From NCBI GenBank assembly GCA_025060635.1, contig JANXBN010000007.1, positions 1 to 64,000 of the forward strand: a DNA stretch of 64,000 nt, given 5' to 3'. Numbering within the stretch: position 1 is the stretch's first letter; each line of letters begins with the position of its first letter. A program made the translations under genes and the position numbers. This document shows positions 55,228-64,000 of this stretch, one piece after another. The notes under the pieces were generated by a model. The model was not told where the DNA came from, ran no database searches, and was given only the letters and a program-made list of their open reading frames with translations. Source of the DNA: Candidatus Kryptonium sp. Lineage in GTDB: Bacteria; Bacteroidota; Ignavibacteria; Kryptoniales; Kryptoniaceae.

Positions 55228-55347
55228 GCTTGCGCTTTACATATTTATAAAAAATCGTTGAAAGCAGTATTGCTCGCTGGACGGATGAAGATAATTTTGA
55301 TGTGAATATTTCAGCAGAAAATCCTCCTAAAAAAGTTCTCTGGAGTT

Positions 55348-55488
55348 GATGCATCTTTTATGGGTGTAGTCAGGTATAGGTATCAGCCTAAAGGAAGAGG
55401 ATTTGTTTTCAGAGCGGGGGTAATGCTATTTATAGAAAAGGAAATTTAAGCGTGTCGCTTGGGCAAGTTTTGGTTATAAGTTATTCTA
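55348..55488 (+). pseudogene. Decayed C-terminal end of an outer-membrane protein gene
   Basis: The gene-free stretch 55228-55549 holds readable fragments in shifting frames: VDASFMGVVRYRYQPKGRGF then VFRAGV in one, AIYRKGNLSVSLG in the next and WASFGYKLF followed by a stop in the third. Together they look like the last strands of a small outer-membrane barrel. At least two frameshifts are needed, and no start or full domain remains. No promoter or repeats seen in the rest of the gap. Confidence 0.45.
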
Positions 55489-55549
55489 AAATTTGAAAGA
55501 GGCAAGTGTTATGCTTCTAAAAAACTAAAGAAAATGGAAGGGGAATTTT

Positions 55550-56416
55550 TTAACTTAAACTTAATTTTCGCAAGGTTCTTAAGTTCATTATGTCAAGTTT
55601 GTCATCGTGACCTTTGGGTGTCTCAATTATTTTGGGTATATTTGCAAAGAGTGGGTTTTGCATTATGAAGCGAAAGGCTGTTTTTCCGATTTTACCTTTC
55701 CCAATGTGAAAGTGTCTGTCAACTCTTGAGTTTAGCTCTCGTTTTGAATCATTGAGATGGAAAACTTTTATTTTATCAATACCGATAATTTCATCAAATT
55801 CTTTGAAAACATTTTCACATCCTTTTTCTGTCCTTATGTCGTATCCAGCGGAAAAGATATGGCAAGTATCAACGCAAACTCCAATCCGATCTTTCTCTTC
55901 AATGAGATCAATCAATTTTCTTATCTGTTCAAACCTATAACCTATCACAGTGCCTTGTCCGGCGGTCAATTCAATCACTGTCAAAGTTTTAAAATTTGGG
56001 GTTCTTTCGTGGATTATGTTTAGCGATTCTGCGGTCATTTTGATTCCGTAATCTTCACCTTTACCGAGGTGGGCGCCAGGATGGAATACAAGGCATAATG
56101 CACCGATTTTTTCACATCTTTTCAACTCTTCAATGAATGAGATTCTTGATTTTTTAAGTATTTCTCTATCGCTTGCGCATAGATTTATTAGATAGGAGCT
56201 ATGAACAACGACAGGATGAATTTGGAAATTTTTTAGCTCGGCTTGAAATTTTTTTATCTCGTTTTCATTTAACTTTCTTGCGTTCCACTGTGCGTTGCTT
56301 TTCGTAAATATCTGGATCGTTTCGCAACCGATTTTTACAGCTCTTGAAACAGATTTATCTAATCCACCGCTTATTGAGATATGAGCCCCGATGTTTAATC
56401 TTTGGTAATTTTTCAT
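55550..56416 (-). CDS. nfo: Deoxyribonuclease IV (AP endonuclease)
   Basis: A 288-residue TIM-barrel endonuclease acting at abasic sites in base-excision repair. GAHISISGGL at the start, VVVHSSYLINL, LVFHPGAH, the ELTAGQGT segment, VCVDTCHIFSAGYD, HLNDSKRELNSRVDRH and the final ETPKGHDD provide the three-metal site. Length is standard. It overlaps the upstream LiaI-like gene by four bases and is the last gene of the lysA unit. Confidence 0.96.
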   Translation of the reverse strand: MKNYQRLNIGAHISISGGLDKSVSRAVKIGCETIQIFTKSNAQWNARKLNENEIKKFQAELKNFQIHPVVVHSSYLINLCASDREILKKSRISFIEELKRCEKIGALCLVFHPGAHLGKGEDYGIKMTAESLNIIHERTPNFKTLTVIELTAGQGTVIGYRFEQIRKLIDLIEEKDRIGVCVDTCHIFSAGYDIRTEKGCENVFKEFDEIIGIDKIKVFHLNDSKRELNSRVDRHFHIGKGKIGKTAFRFIMQNPLFANIPKIIETPKGHDDKLDIMNLRTLRKLSLS

Positions 56417-56922
56417 CTCTTTTTCAGTATGAAATAAAGACCAAGAAGTATCAACAAAACAGGCCAGAATTTTTCAAAATTCTCCCAAAATTCAAAAGAG
56501 TATATGACTCCAACATTTGTAAGTAGGAATAAAGTCCCAAGCCCAGTAAGCATCACCGCTGGAAGAAGCAGAGCATATTCTTGTGGACGGTTAACAAATG
56601 ACATGAAAAATGACAAGCCCGTGACTATCAAAAGCACCGGCCAGAAAAAATGAATTTCTGGATTTAATAATTCAAAGGAATCAATGAACAGATAAATTCC
56701 AAAAAAGAAAAACAGCGAGCCCCAAAAGACTTTTCTATTTGAATTTAGCCCGAAGCCCGAATATCCAAGATATGTGCCATAAATTACAAGTAAGACGGAG
56801 ACAATTTTTTTCCAACTCAAGTGTAAAATCTCAAGTTTGTCAAATAAAATCAGAGTTCCAACGATAACAAGCATAATTCCAAGTAGAAACGCCGTTTTAT
56901 TCTTCTGTGAAATGAGACTCAT
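56413..56922 (-). CDS. LiaI/LiaF-like multi-pass membrane protein
   Basis: A 169-residue membrane protein with about five to six short helices arranged as repeats containing WP(V)LLI-type turns (FFWPVLLIVTG; FWPVLLILLG), the LiaI-LiaF-like transmembrane (DUF5668) pattern. Such proteins sense envelope stress in Firmicutes and are common, mostly unstudied, in Bacteroidetes. It lies 13 bases after lysA and overlaps nfo. Confidence 0.82.
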   Translation of the reverse strand: MSLISQKNKTAFLLGIMLVIVGTLILFDKLEILHLSWKKIVSVLLVIYGTYLGYSGFGLNSNRKVFWGSLFFFFGIYLFIDSFELLNPEIHFFWPVLLIVTGLSFFMSFVNRPQEYALLLPAVMLTGLGTLFLLTNVGVIYSFEFWENFEKFWPVLLILLGLYFILKKR

Positions 56923-56935
56923 TTCGCAATTTGGC

Positions 56936-58219
56936 TTATATTTTTATCCACACAGTTTTACTTAACAAATCCTCAAAAGTTTCAGGTTCTCGTATAAGAT
57001 AATAATTTTCTCCATCAATTAGAACTTCCGCAGGCCTTAACCGTGCGTTGTAGTTTGAGCTTGAGACGAAACCATAAGCCCCAGTTGTCATAACAGCAAT
57101 ATAATCGCCCCTTGAAACTTCAGGAATTTTTCTATCACGAGCTATGAAATCGCTCGTTTCACAAACAGGTCCGACGATATCTACTATTTCTATTTTTTCG
57201 TTGTTAAGAACGACAGGGACAACTTGATGATATGCGTTGTATAGAACTGGTCTTATAAGCTCAGTCATTGAAATATCTGTGATGATGAAATTTTTTGCTT
57301 TATTTTTTTTGGTGTAAATAACTTTTCCAACGATTATCCCAGCGTTTGCGATTATGAATCTCCCAGGCTCAAACATAAGGTCGCAGCCGGATTTTTCAAG
57401 TATTGGAAGGACTTCGTTTGCAAAGATTTCTGGTTTTAGTTCTTTATCATCATTTTCTTCAAGTGGTAATTTGTCGTTTGAAATTACATTTTTATATTTC
57501 ACGCCTATCCCTCCACCAAAATCAATGTGTGAAATTCTGATCCCTTCCTTTTCAAGTTTTTCAATGTATTTTAGAATGAATTTCGCTGTTTCAACGAATG
57601 GCTCAACATCAACGATTTGAGAGCCGATGTGTGTATGTATTCCAAGGAGCACAACGCCAGGAAGTTTTGATGCCTTTTTGAAGACATCAATTGCTTCATC
57701 TGGATCAATTCCAAACTTACTTGTTTTTATTCCGGTTGAGATGTGTGGATGAGTTTTTGCGTCAATATCAGGATTTACTCGGATTAAAACATTGACCTGT
57801 TTATTCAAACTTTGTGCAATTTCGCTGACGATGAAAAGTTCTTGTTCTGATTCAATATTAAGTGAGAAAACATCTTTTTCAATTGCGTATTCTATTTCGT
57901 TTTCATATTTCCCGACGCCCGCAAATGATATTTTTTCAGGTTTGAAACCAGATTTTAATGCTAAATAAATCTCGCCAGCTGAGACGGCATCTGCCCCTGC
58001 GCCGAGTTGATTTATGATTTTAAGTATTGAGGGATTTGAATTCGCTTTTAAGGCATATAAAATTTTTGAGTTGCGGAGAGAATTTTTTAGTGATTCAAAA
58101 TTTTGAACTATTTGTGCTTTGCTGTAAATATAGACAGGGGTTCCAAATTCCTCGGCTATTTTTCTAACTGGGACATTTTCACAATAAAGTTCATCGGATT
58201 TGTAGTAGAAATGAGTCAA
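56936..58219 (-). CDS. lysA: Diaminopimelate decarboxylase
   Basis: A 427-residue fold-type III PLP enzyme, converting meso-diaminopimelate to lysine. Lys58 in YALKANSN binds PLP; HIGSQI, IDFGGGIGV, EPGRFI and GPVCETSDF are standard. The start is TTG 58219, just before the usual N-terminal pattern. A promoter (TTGAAA-17-TATCTT) lies a dozen bases upstream, giving an unusually short leader. Lysine is thus made by the DAP route. Confidence 0.96.
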   Translation of the reverse strand: MTHFYYKSDELYCENVPVRKIAEEFGTPVYIYSKAQIVQNFESLKNSLRNSKILYALKANSNPSILKIINQLGAGADAVSAGEIYLALKSGFKPEKISFAGVGKYENEIEYAIEKDVFSLNIESEQELFIVSEIAQSLNKQVNVLIRVNPDIDAKTHPHISTGIKTSKFGIDPDEAIDVFKKASKLPGVVLLGIHTHIGSQIVDVEPFVETAKFILKYIEKLEKEGIRISHIDFGGGIGVKYKNVISNDKLPLEENDDKELKPEIFANEVLPILEKSGCDLMFEPGRFIIANAGIIVGKVIYTKKNKAKNFIITDISMTELIRPVLYNAYHQVVPVVLNNEKIEIVDIVGPVCETSDFIARDRKIPEVSRGDYIAVMTTGAYGFVSSSNYNARLRPAEVLIDGENYYLIREPETFEDLLSKTVWIKI

Positions 58220-58239
58220 ATTTCGCTCTTTTTGCTAAA

Positions 58240-58268
58240 AAGATAATTTCAAAAGGGGAATTTTTCAA
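58240..58268 (-). promoter_or_regulatory. Sigma-70-type promoter of lysA
   Basis: On the minus strand TTGAAA (58268-58263), 17-base spacer, TATCTT (58245-58240). It is back to back with the radA promoter. Confidence 0.65.
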
Positions 58269-58317
58269 TAAAAAAATGCGAAAAATTGGGTATTTTTAAA
58301 CTTGCCTTTAGGCTAAC

Positions 58318-58346
58318 TTGTTTTATTCCGAAGGTCGGATTATATT
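58318..58346 (+). promoter_or_regulatory. Sigma-70-type promoter of radA
   Basis: TTGTTT (58318-58323), 17-base spacer, TATATT (58341-58346), about 54 bases before the radA ATG. Confidence 0.7.
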
Positions 58347-58399
58347 TATTTGGCTTTGTTTGAAGTGTTGAGTTTTTGCAAAATTTAAAAATTTGAAAA

Positions 58400-59776
58400 A
58401 TGGCAAGACAAAAGACACAATTCGTATGCCAAAATTGTGGATACATTTCGTTAAAGTGGATGGGTAGATGCCCTGAATGTAATGAGTGGAATACTATGGT
58501 TGAGGAGATAATAATGCCTGAAGATAAATTGCAAGAACAAATTTCACTTTTGAAGCAACCTGCTATCGCCGTTGATATTGATAAGATTGAAATGAAAGAG
58601 GACGAGAGGATAAAAACTGGGATAGCTGAATTTGATCGTGTGCTTGGAGGTGGAATTGTGCCTGGGTCGGTGGTTTTAATAGCTGGAGATCCAGGGGTTG
58701 GAAAATCAACTTTGATGACTCAAATCGTTCCAGGTTTAAAGGGAAAAAAGGTTCTTTATGTTACAGGTGAGGAATCCGTAAAGCAACTCAAACTTAGAAC
58801 TGAAAGATTGAACTTTCCTAAATCTTTTCAGACAAAAAATTTTCTCGTGCTTGCGGAGACAAATCTAAATCTTATAATAAATGTAATTGAAGAAACGAAT
58901 CCCGATGTGATCATAATTGACTCTATACAAACGATGTATAGACCAGAGCTTGAAAGTGCCCCTGGAAGTGTTAGTCAGGTTCGTGAATGTGCCTCTTTAC
59001 TGATGCAGGTTGCGAAAAATACTGGTAAATCAATCCTTCTTGTCGGACATGTCACAAAAGACGGCTTAATCGCAGGTCCAAAGGTTCTTGAGCATATGGT
59101 TGACACCGTTTTACAATTTGAGGGTGAAAGACATCAGTTTTACAGAATCTTAAGAGCTGTAAAAAACAGGTTCGGTTCAACGAATGAAATTGGAATTTTT
59201 GAGATGACAAATGAGGGTCTAAAGGAAGTTAAGAATCCATCTGATATATTTCTTTCGGAGCGAACATTTGGGATATCCGGTTCATCTGTTGTTGCTTGCG
59301 TTGAGGGGACGAGACCTCTTCTTGTGGAGGTTCAAGCTCTTGTCACGCCAGCAAGTTATGGAACACCTCAAAGAACATCAATTGGATTTGATTACCATCG
59401 TCTCTCTGTCCTCCTTGCTGTGCTTGAGAAGAAAATCGGTATAAGGTTAAGTGGTCATGATGTTTTTGTGAAGATCGTTGGCGGTTTGAAAATTGATGAG
59501 CCTGCAATAGATCTTGGTGTTGTTGTTGCGATAGTGTCAAGTTTGAAAGACATACCTGTTGATTCGCAGTCGGTTGTCGTTGGCGAAGTTGGTCTCGCTG
59601 GTGAAGTTAGATCCGTGACACAAGTGGAAAAAAGAATTCAAGAGTCGGCAAAACTTGGTTTTAAGAAAATAATCGTCCCTAAAAACAATACGCGTGGTTT
59701 AAAAACCGACGCTGAAATTGAAATCATTGGCGTTAGAAAAGTAAGTCAAGCACTTGAAGAACTTTTAAACATTTAA
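58400..59776 (+). CDS. radA: DNA repair protein RadA/Sms
   Basis: A 458-residue RecA-like helicase that processes recombination intermediates. The N-terminal zinc finger uses Cys10, Cys13, Cys24 and Cys27 (VCQNCGY ... GRCPECNEW), then Walker A AGDPGVGKST, the RadA-specific KNRFGSTNEIG and a C-terminal Lon-protease-like domain. Length is standard. It starts an apparently continuous plus-strand unit with SemiSWEET, rdgB and hemL. Confidence 0.97.
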   Translation: MARQKTQFVCQNCGYISLKWMGRCPECNEWNTMVEEIIMPEDKLQEQISLLKQPAIAVDIDKIEMKEDERIKTGIAEFDRVLGGGIVPGSVVLIAGDPGVGKSTLMTQIVPGLKGKKVLYVTGEESVKQLKLRTERLNFPKSFQTKNFLVLAETNLNLIINVIEETNPDVIIIDSIQTMYRPELESAPGSVSQVRECASLLMQVAKNTGKSILLVGHVTKDGLIAGPKVLEHMVDTVLQFEGERHQFYRILRAVKNRFGSTNEIGIFEMTNEGLKEVKNPSDIFLSERTFGISGSSVVACVEGTRPLLVEVQALVTPASYGTPQRTSIGFDYHRLSVLLAVLEKKIGIRLSGHDVFVKIVGGLKIDEPAIDLGVVVAIVSSLKDIPVDSQSVVVGEVGLAGEVRSVTQVEKRIQESAKLGFKKIIVPKNNTRGLKTDAEIEIIGVRKVSQALEELLNI

Positions 59777-59797
59777 AAAATTATCAAAGGAAAAGAA

Positions 59798-60100
59798 ATG
59801 AAGGAAACACTTGGCTTTATTGGGCTAATAGCTATCGTCATATGTTGGATACCTCAAACCTACGAATCAATAAAGCGTGGTTATACGAGCATGAACCTTT
59901 ATTTTCTTTTGATTTATTTCATCGGCAGTTTGTCTCTAACAATTTACGCAATTGGTAATTTTGTGTTTTTCACTTTGAATCTTCTTGCCTCCATCGGGAG
60001 TTTGATAAATCTATATCTTAAATTTTTCCCTCGTGTAAGAACAAACTTGGAAAGCATCGGTGAAAATAGTCCTTGCCACGAGGAACAAACACAAGGTTGA
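59798..60100 (+). CDS. SemiSWEET-like PQ-loop transporter
   Basis: A 100-residue membrane protein with three helices and the PQ-loop motif WIPQTYESIKRGYTSMN, the pattern of SemiSWEET sugar transporters that work as dimers. The last 20 residues are polar and extend into rdgB, which it overlaps by 41 bases. AAAGGAAA precedes the ATG. The sugar is unknown. Confidence 0.85.
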   Translation: MKETLGFIGLIAIVICWIPQTYESIKRGYTSMNLYFLLIYFIGSLSLTIYAIGNFVFFTLNLLASIGSLINLYLKFFPRVRTNLESIGENSPCHEEQTQG

Positions 60101-60689
60101 CGAGATAAAAGAGATCTTGAAAATCTATCTCAATGATGGCTCTTATTCTAAACTTGAGATTTTATGTACAGATGATTTTCAGTGGATTCCGAAGATTGAA
60201 GAAGACGGGAAAACCTATGTTGAAAACGCCTTGAAAAAAGCGCGTGAGGTTCATAAATTTACAGGCCTTCCTTCCGTTGCTGATGATAGTGGGATTGAAG
60301 TTGATTTTCTAAACGGTGAACCTGGGGTGTATTCAGCAAGATATGCTGGAGATAATGCAAGTGATGAAGAGAACAATAGAAAACTTTTGAAGAAACTTGA
60401 AAATGTACCGCTTGAGAAAAGAACAGCGACATTTCGCTGTGTAATTGCTTATGTTTATAAAGATGAGGAGAAAATTTTTGAAGGTGAGACAAGGGGGAAA
60501 GTTATATTTGAACCTCGCGGGACAGGTGGCTTTGGATATGATCCTCTTTTTATCCCCGATGGATATGATTTAACCTATGCAGAGATGCCTAAAGATTTGA
60601 AAAATAGAATAAGTCATAGGTCAAAGGCAGTGCAAAAGTTCGTTGAGTTTCTTGTTGAAGTATTAAAAACAAACTCAAATTCGCCGTGA
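60060..60689 (+). CDS. rdgB: XTP/dITP diphosphatase (RdgB/HAM1)
   Basis: A 209-residue house-cleaning pyrophosphatase that removes dITP, dXTP and [20 protein letters not shown], the [26 protein letters not shown] stretch, FRCVIAYV and [15 protein letters not shown] are diagnostic. The GTG start lies within the SemiSWEET gene; hemL overlaps its stop by four bases. Confidence 0.96.
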   Translation: MKIVLATRNKHKVDEIKEILKIYLNDGSYSKLEILCTDDFQWIPKIEEDGKTYVENALKKAREVHKFTGLPSVADDSGIEVDFLNGEPGVYSARYAGDNASDEENNRKLLKKLENVPLEKRTATFRCVIAYVYKDEEKIFEGETRGKVIFEPRGTGGFGYDPLFIPDGYDLTYAEMPKDLKNRISHRSKAVQKFVEFLVEVLKTNSNSP

Positions 60690-61981
60690 GAAAAACGAGA
60701 AGCAAAAATCTCTACATCAAAGCTCAAAAGTTGATCCCAGGTGGAGTTAACTCTCCAGTGCGAGCTTTTAAATCTGTTAATTCAACTCCTCTTTTTATCT
60801 CAAAAGCGTCTGGTTCAAAAATATGGGACGCGGATGGAAATAAGTTTATTGATTATGTAATGTCTTGGGGTCCTTTGATACTTGGTCATTCTCATCCCGA
60901 GGTTATTTCAGCGGTAAAGAGTGCTTTGAAAAATGGAACAAGTTATGGGGCACCGACAGAGATTGAAATTAAAATGGCAGAGATGATAAATAAAATGATG
61001 CCATCGGTAGAACTCGTCCGAATGGTTAATTCTGGAACAGAAGCAACTATGAGCGCAATTCGCCTTGCGAGGGCATACACCGGAAGGAAGAAAATTATAA
61101 AATTTGAAGGATGTTATCACGGTCATGGTGATAGCTTCCTTGTTAAAGCTGGCTCAGGTGCAACAACGCTTGGAATCCCGAGCAGTCCAGGTGTTCCGAA
61201 TGAAATTGCCTCGCTTACATTAAATGCAAGATATAATGATATAGATTCAGTTCAGAGGTTGATTGATGAAAATAAAGATGAAATCGCCTGCATAATTGTT
61301 GAACCAGTGGCTGGGAATATGGGAGTTGTCCTTCCACGAAACGGATTTTTAGAGAAATTGCGCGAGATATGCGATAGGGAAAAAATTGTTTTGATATTTG
61401 ATGAAGTTATGACCGGATTTCGGATTGCACCAGGTGGGGCTCAAGAGTATTTCGGAATTAAACCAGATATTACAACACTTGGTAAAATTATAGGTGGTGG
61501 GTTTCCAGTTGGAGCATATGGCGGAAAAAAAGAAATTATGGAACTTGTTGCACCATCCGGACCAGTTTATCAAGCTGGAACTTTATCAGGAAATCCAATT
61601 GCGATGATAGCTGGATACACGACATTGAAAATTTTATATGAAAACAGAAAAACTATCTATAAACAACTTGAAACAAAAGCAAGGTTTCTTGCTGAAAGCT
61701 TCAGAGAGATTGCCGAGGAGAGCTCTGTCAGTGTCAAGGTAAATCAAATTGGTTCAATGCTTACTGTGTTTTTCAACGAGAATGAGGTTTATGATTATGA
61801 ATCGGCCTTGAAATCCGATACAAAAAAATTTGCGAAGTTTTTCAATTTAATGCTTGAGAATGGGATTTATCTTCCACCGTCGCAGTTTGAAGCGATGTTT
61901 TTGTCAACTGCTCATACAAATGAAGATATACAAAAAACAATAGAAGCTTTTAGGATAGCGCTTAAAAAACTTAACGCGTGA
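60686..61981 (+). CDS. hemL: Glutamate-1-semialdehyde 2,1-aminomutase
   Basis: A 431-residue PLP enzyme giving 5-aminolevulinate, the C5 route to heme. [59 protein letters not shown] and the PLP lysine Lys267 in TLGKIIGGG are family hallmarks. The start is GTG overlapping rdgB (GTGA). Heme synthesis therefore starts from glutamyl-tRNA. Confidence 0.97.
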   Translation: MRKTRSKNLYIKAQKLIPGGVNSPVRAFKSVNSTPLFISKASGSKIWDADGNKFIDYVMSWGPLILGHSHPEVISAVKSALKNGTSYGAPTEIEIKMAEMINKMMPSVELVRMVNSGTEATMSAIRLARAYTGRKKIIKFEGCYHGHGDSFLVKAGSGATTLGIPSSPGVPNEIASLTLNARYNDIDSVQRLIDENKDEIACIIVEPVAGNMGVVLPRNGFLEKLREICDREKIVLIFDEVMTGFRIAPGGAQEYFGIKPDITTLGKIIGGGFPVGAYGGKKEIMELVAPSGPVYQAGTLSGNPIAMIAGYTTLKILYENRKTIYKQLETKARFLAESFREIAEESSVSVKVNQIGSMLTVFFNENEVYDYESALKSDTKKFAKFFNLMLENGIYLPPSQFEAMFLSTAHTNEDIQKTIEAFRIALKKLNA

Positions 61982-62020
61982 AAATTTTTGATCGCATTCA
62001 ACTACTTGAGGCTAAGATTA

Positions 62021-62863
62021 ATGAGATTTTTCGTTTTAATTTTTACGCTCTTTTTCATTTTAAATCTATCTTTTGCTGGGTCTTCGGATGATTCTTCAAA
62101 AGTTAATTTATATCGCCTTGGGATCGTCCTTGGAGTGACAGGTGCGATTTTAACAATAGCGCATATTCAGCAGTATAACTCATGGTGGAAAGGTGAATTA
62201 ACATCTTTTCATTTTAGGGACGATCTCAATCAAGTTTTAAACGCTGATAAATTTGGCCATGCCTATTTTTCGTTTTTAGTTTCGGATTTGTTGGGCAGAT
62301 CGCTTTGTTGGGCTGGGGTTGAGAAAAATTTATCTTTGATTTTTGGTGGCGTTGGAAGTTTGCTTTTTCAAACTTATGTTGAAATTGAAGACGGTTTTAG
62401 ACCGAAACTTGGCTTCAGCATAAGCGATCAAATTTCAAATATCATAGGCGCGTTTTTACCGTATGCGAGAGAAAATTTTGAGTTCTTGAAATCTGTAAAT
62501 TTTAAAATCAGTGTGTTTCCTTCAGAAAAGTTCAAATCCGGGGCTCACAGGTTCATTATTGATGATTATGAAAGTCTATATTTTTGGTTGTGCTTTGATG
62601 TTTCCAAAATTTTAAATGTGGATGTTTTCAAAACTTGGTTTATTGATATTATTGATATTGCGGTCGGTTATAGCGTGAAGCAGATAAATTGGGACGGAAG
62701 CGGGAAAAGGGAAATTTTTTTAGGGTTTGATTACGACTTGACGAAAATTCCGATAAAGATGCATCTATTCAAACAAATCATTAATCTTTTAAATTATTAT
62801 CGCTTGCCAGCACCATCTGTGAGAATCGTCCCGAGATTCAGGTTTTATCTTATTAAATTTTAA
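62021..62863 (+). CDS. DUF2279 (YfiM-like) envelope protein
   Basis: A 280-residue exported or membrane-associated protein. A signal peptide (FFVLIFTLFFILNLSFAG) is followed by a hydrophobic segment and the DUF2279 core: NADKFGHAYFSFLVSDLLG, then YVEIEDGFRPKLGFSISDQISNIIGA, whose His, Glu and Asp residues are conserved in the family. The C-terminal third is a strand-rich region. ATG 62021 has GAGG upstream; the open frame extends 11 codons upstream to TTG 61988. Function unknown. It overlaps the convergent gene by four bases. Confidence 0.83.
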   Translation: MRFFVLIFTLFFILNLSFAGSSDDSSKVNLYRLGIVLGVTGAILTIAHIQQYNSWWKGELTSFHFRDDLNQVLNADKFGHAYFSFLVSDLLGRSLCWAGVEKNLSLIFGGVGSLLFQTYVEIEDGFRPKLGFSISDQISNIIGAFLPYARENFEFLKSVNFKISVFPSEKFKSGAHRFIIDDYESLYFWLCFDVSKILNVDVFKTWFIDIIDIAVGYSVKQINWDGSGKREIFLGFDYDLTKIPIKMHLFKQIINLLNYYRLPAPSVRIVPRFRFYLIKF

Positions 62864-63915
62864 CCTTTTGGAAATTTAATTAAGAATGCAGTTCCAGTTC
62901 CCTTTATAGGTTCAGCCCATATTTTCCCGTTGTGTGCTTCAACTATTATTCTGCTTATTGTAAGACCAAGATCGTTATATTTAGGCAACTTTTGGAAGAG
63001 CGCTTGTTTGTATCTGTCAAATAAATAGTCCGTTTCAGATTCCTCAATTTGAGTGGTTTTGTCAATTATTTTTATCAAATAGTTTGAGTCTTCCTCCGCT
63101 ATTGAAATTTCTATGTCCTTGCTACCGACATTTAGTATTGAACCAAGAACGAGTTCAAAAACTCTCGTTATCTTGCGCTTATCTGCATATATCTGAAGTG
63201 GAAGATCAGCAGGAAATGAAAGTGATATGCTGTAATTTTGCGAAGATTTGAATCGCTTAACGACATCAGTTATAATTTTACCGAGATCAGTTAGTTCCTT
63301 TGAGATTTTGTCAATGTTAAGTTCAAGTCGTGAAAGTTCAAGATATTCATTTAAAAGTTTAATGTGCTTGTTAATGGCGGTTTCAGCAACTTCAAGAATT
63401 AATTTTTGATCCTCTGAGAGTTCGTGTATTCTGTTTTTTAGGGCAAGTTCAAAGCTTGCTTTAATTACCGAGATCGTGTTTTTTAGATCTTGAATCAAAA
63501 GGTAAGTAAATTCGGAGCGTAGTTTTTTAAGTTCGTCGTTCGTTCTTTTGATTTTCAAGACAGTTGACACTCTTATCAATAGTTCCTCAATGTTTACCGG
63601 CTTTGCGATAAATTCAGCTGCCCCCGAGTCAAATGCTCTTTTTATGTTGTGTGGTTCGGAATTGGCAGAGATAATTATAACTGGAATCTGATTCGTTTCT
63701 GGGTTTGATTTCAGAATTCTTAACACTTCAAATCCGTCCATTATCGGCATTTGGATATCAAGAATTATAACATCTGGCTTCTCGCTCTTTGCGATCTCAA
63801 CGCACTCATAACCGTTTTCACAAGTTATCACATCATATCCGTCGTCTTTTAAAATCGTTGCAAATATGAACCGACTTGTCGGTTCATCTTCTGCAATTAA
63901 AATTTTACCGGGCAC
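62860..63915 (-). CDS. Response regulator fused to a degenerate histidine-kinase-like module
   Basis: A 351-residue protein. Residues 1-120 form an intact receiver with Asp53 in VIILDIQMP, Ser83-Ala84 and Lys105 in IAKPV. Residues about 130-350 resemble a HisKA-HATPase core, but the H-box reads IQDLKNTISVI: Gln142 replaces the phospho-accepting His of HDLKNP. The ATPase part also lacks the usual N-box Asn (ELVLGSILNV) and DxG (DKTTQ), while keeping a GLTISRIIVEAHNGKIW segment. It should be phosphorylated but not be a kinase. It is not paired with a kinase here. 85 bases of noncoding sequence follow to the window end. Confidence 0.88.
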   Translation of the reverse strand: MPGKILIAEDEPTSRFIFATILKDDGYDVITCENGYECVEIAKSEKPDVIILDIQMPIMDGFEVLRILKSNPETNQIPVIIISANSEPHNIKRAFDSGAAEFIAKPVNIEELLIRVSTVLKIKRTNDELKKLRSEFTYLLIQDLKNTISVIKASFELALKNRIHELSEDQKLILEVAETAINKHIKLLNEYLELSRLELNIDKISKELTDLGKIITDVVKRFKSSQNYSISLSFPADLPLQIYADKRKITRVFELVLGSILNVGSKDIEISIAEEDSNYLIKIIDKTTQIEESETDYLFDRYKQALFQKLPKYNDLGLTISRIIVEAHNGKIWAEPIKGTGTAFLIKFPKG

Positions 63916-64000
63916 TTCAAAAAATTGATTTTATTTCGTTATAGCTAAATTTTAAAACAAAATTTGGAAATTGGCAAGTTAATTATGTCGTTTTTCGCCT

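Overview
The window is an AT-rich stretch of a bacterial chromosome packed with housekeeping genes. Three things point to the Bacteroidetes/Chlorobi/Ignavibacteria (FCB) group: a gene set for type IX secretion cargo (TonB-dependent receptor with an N-terminal carboxypeptidase-like domain, a secreted protein with a C-terminal sorting-type domain, a PorV-like barrel), DUF4837 and DUF4097 genes, and lipid A genes (lpxB, lpxK) showing a Gram-negative envelope. The Lys/Glu-rich proteins, AGA/ATA codons and short gaps fit a thermophile; a Kryptonia/Ignavibacteria-like lineage is my first guess, but no rRNA is present to prove it. Start codons are often TTG (kinase, receiver, PfkB, IspD, LysA). Five promoters can be read, four with the -10 hexamer TATATT 17 bases from a TTG-type -35.

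Layout. 1-1.5 kb: aldehyde dehydrogenase with a strong terminator. 1.7-4.9 kb: a large GAF/PAS sensor kinase overlapping a single-domain response regulator. 4.8-6.6 kb (minus): prmA and a Ppx/GppA phosphatase. 6.7-9.8 kb: NfeD membrane protease, slipin, PfkB kinase. 10-20.4 kb: membrane-bound GH2 glycosidase, smc, HAD phosphatase, ICMT-like methyltransferase, lpxB, lpxK, class I amidotransferase. 20.4-26.9 kb: pyruvate phosphate dikinase, queA, APC transporter, ispD, tRNA-Arg. 27-34.2 kb (minus): tRNA(CAT), tilS, hpt, ftsH, polyprenol kinase, DUF4837, DUF4097 and a small cysteine-rich protein that abuts tRNA-Arg.

34.3-44.2 kb: TonB receptor, large type IX cargo protein, PorV-like protein and an M14 peptidase, all envelope proteins. 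44.4-45.1 kb: a cas6 gene with no CRISPR array or other cas gene nearby. 45.2-53.5 kb: an Rrf2-regulated iron-sulfur operon, rrf2-sufC-sufB-(94-aa protein)-sufD-sufU-Rieske-sufS-iscS-(115-aa protein)-sufA, with a readable promoter and a candidate operator. This is followed by a superoxide dismutase with two plausible starts, one carrying a Tat-type signal and one with a perfect ribosome binding site that omits it. 54.3-55.2 kb: archaemetzincin and DUF2203, then a decayed outer-membrane gene end. 55.5-58.2 kb (minus): lysA, a LiaI-like membrane protein, nfo. 58.4-62.9 kb: radA, SemiSWEET-like protein, rdgB, hemL, DUF2279 protein. 62.9-63.9 kb (minus): a receiver fused to a degenerate histidine kinase lacking its phospho-accepting His.

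I see no insertion sequences, prophage, CRISPR array or rRNA. The most interesting items are the dual-start SOD, the extended suf operon with two unassigned small proteins and two cysteine desulfurases, the lone cas6, the receiver-pseudokinase, the tRNA(CAT)-terminator-tilS arrangement and the 56-residue cysteine-rich protein.
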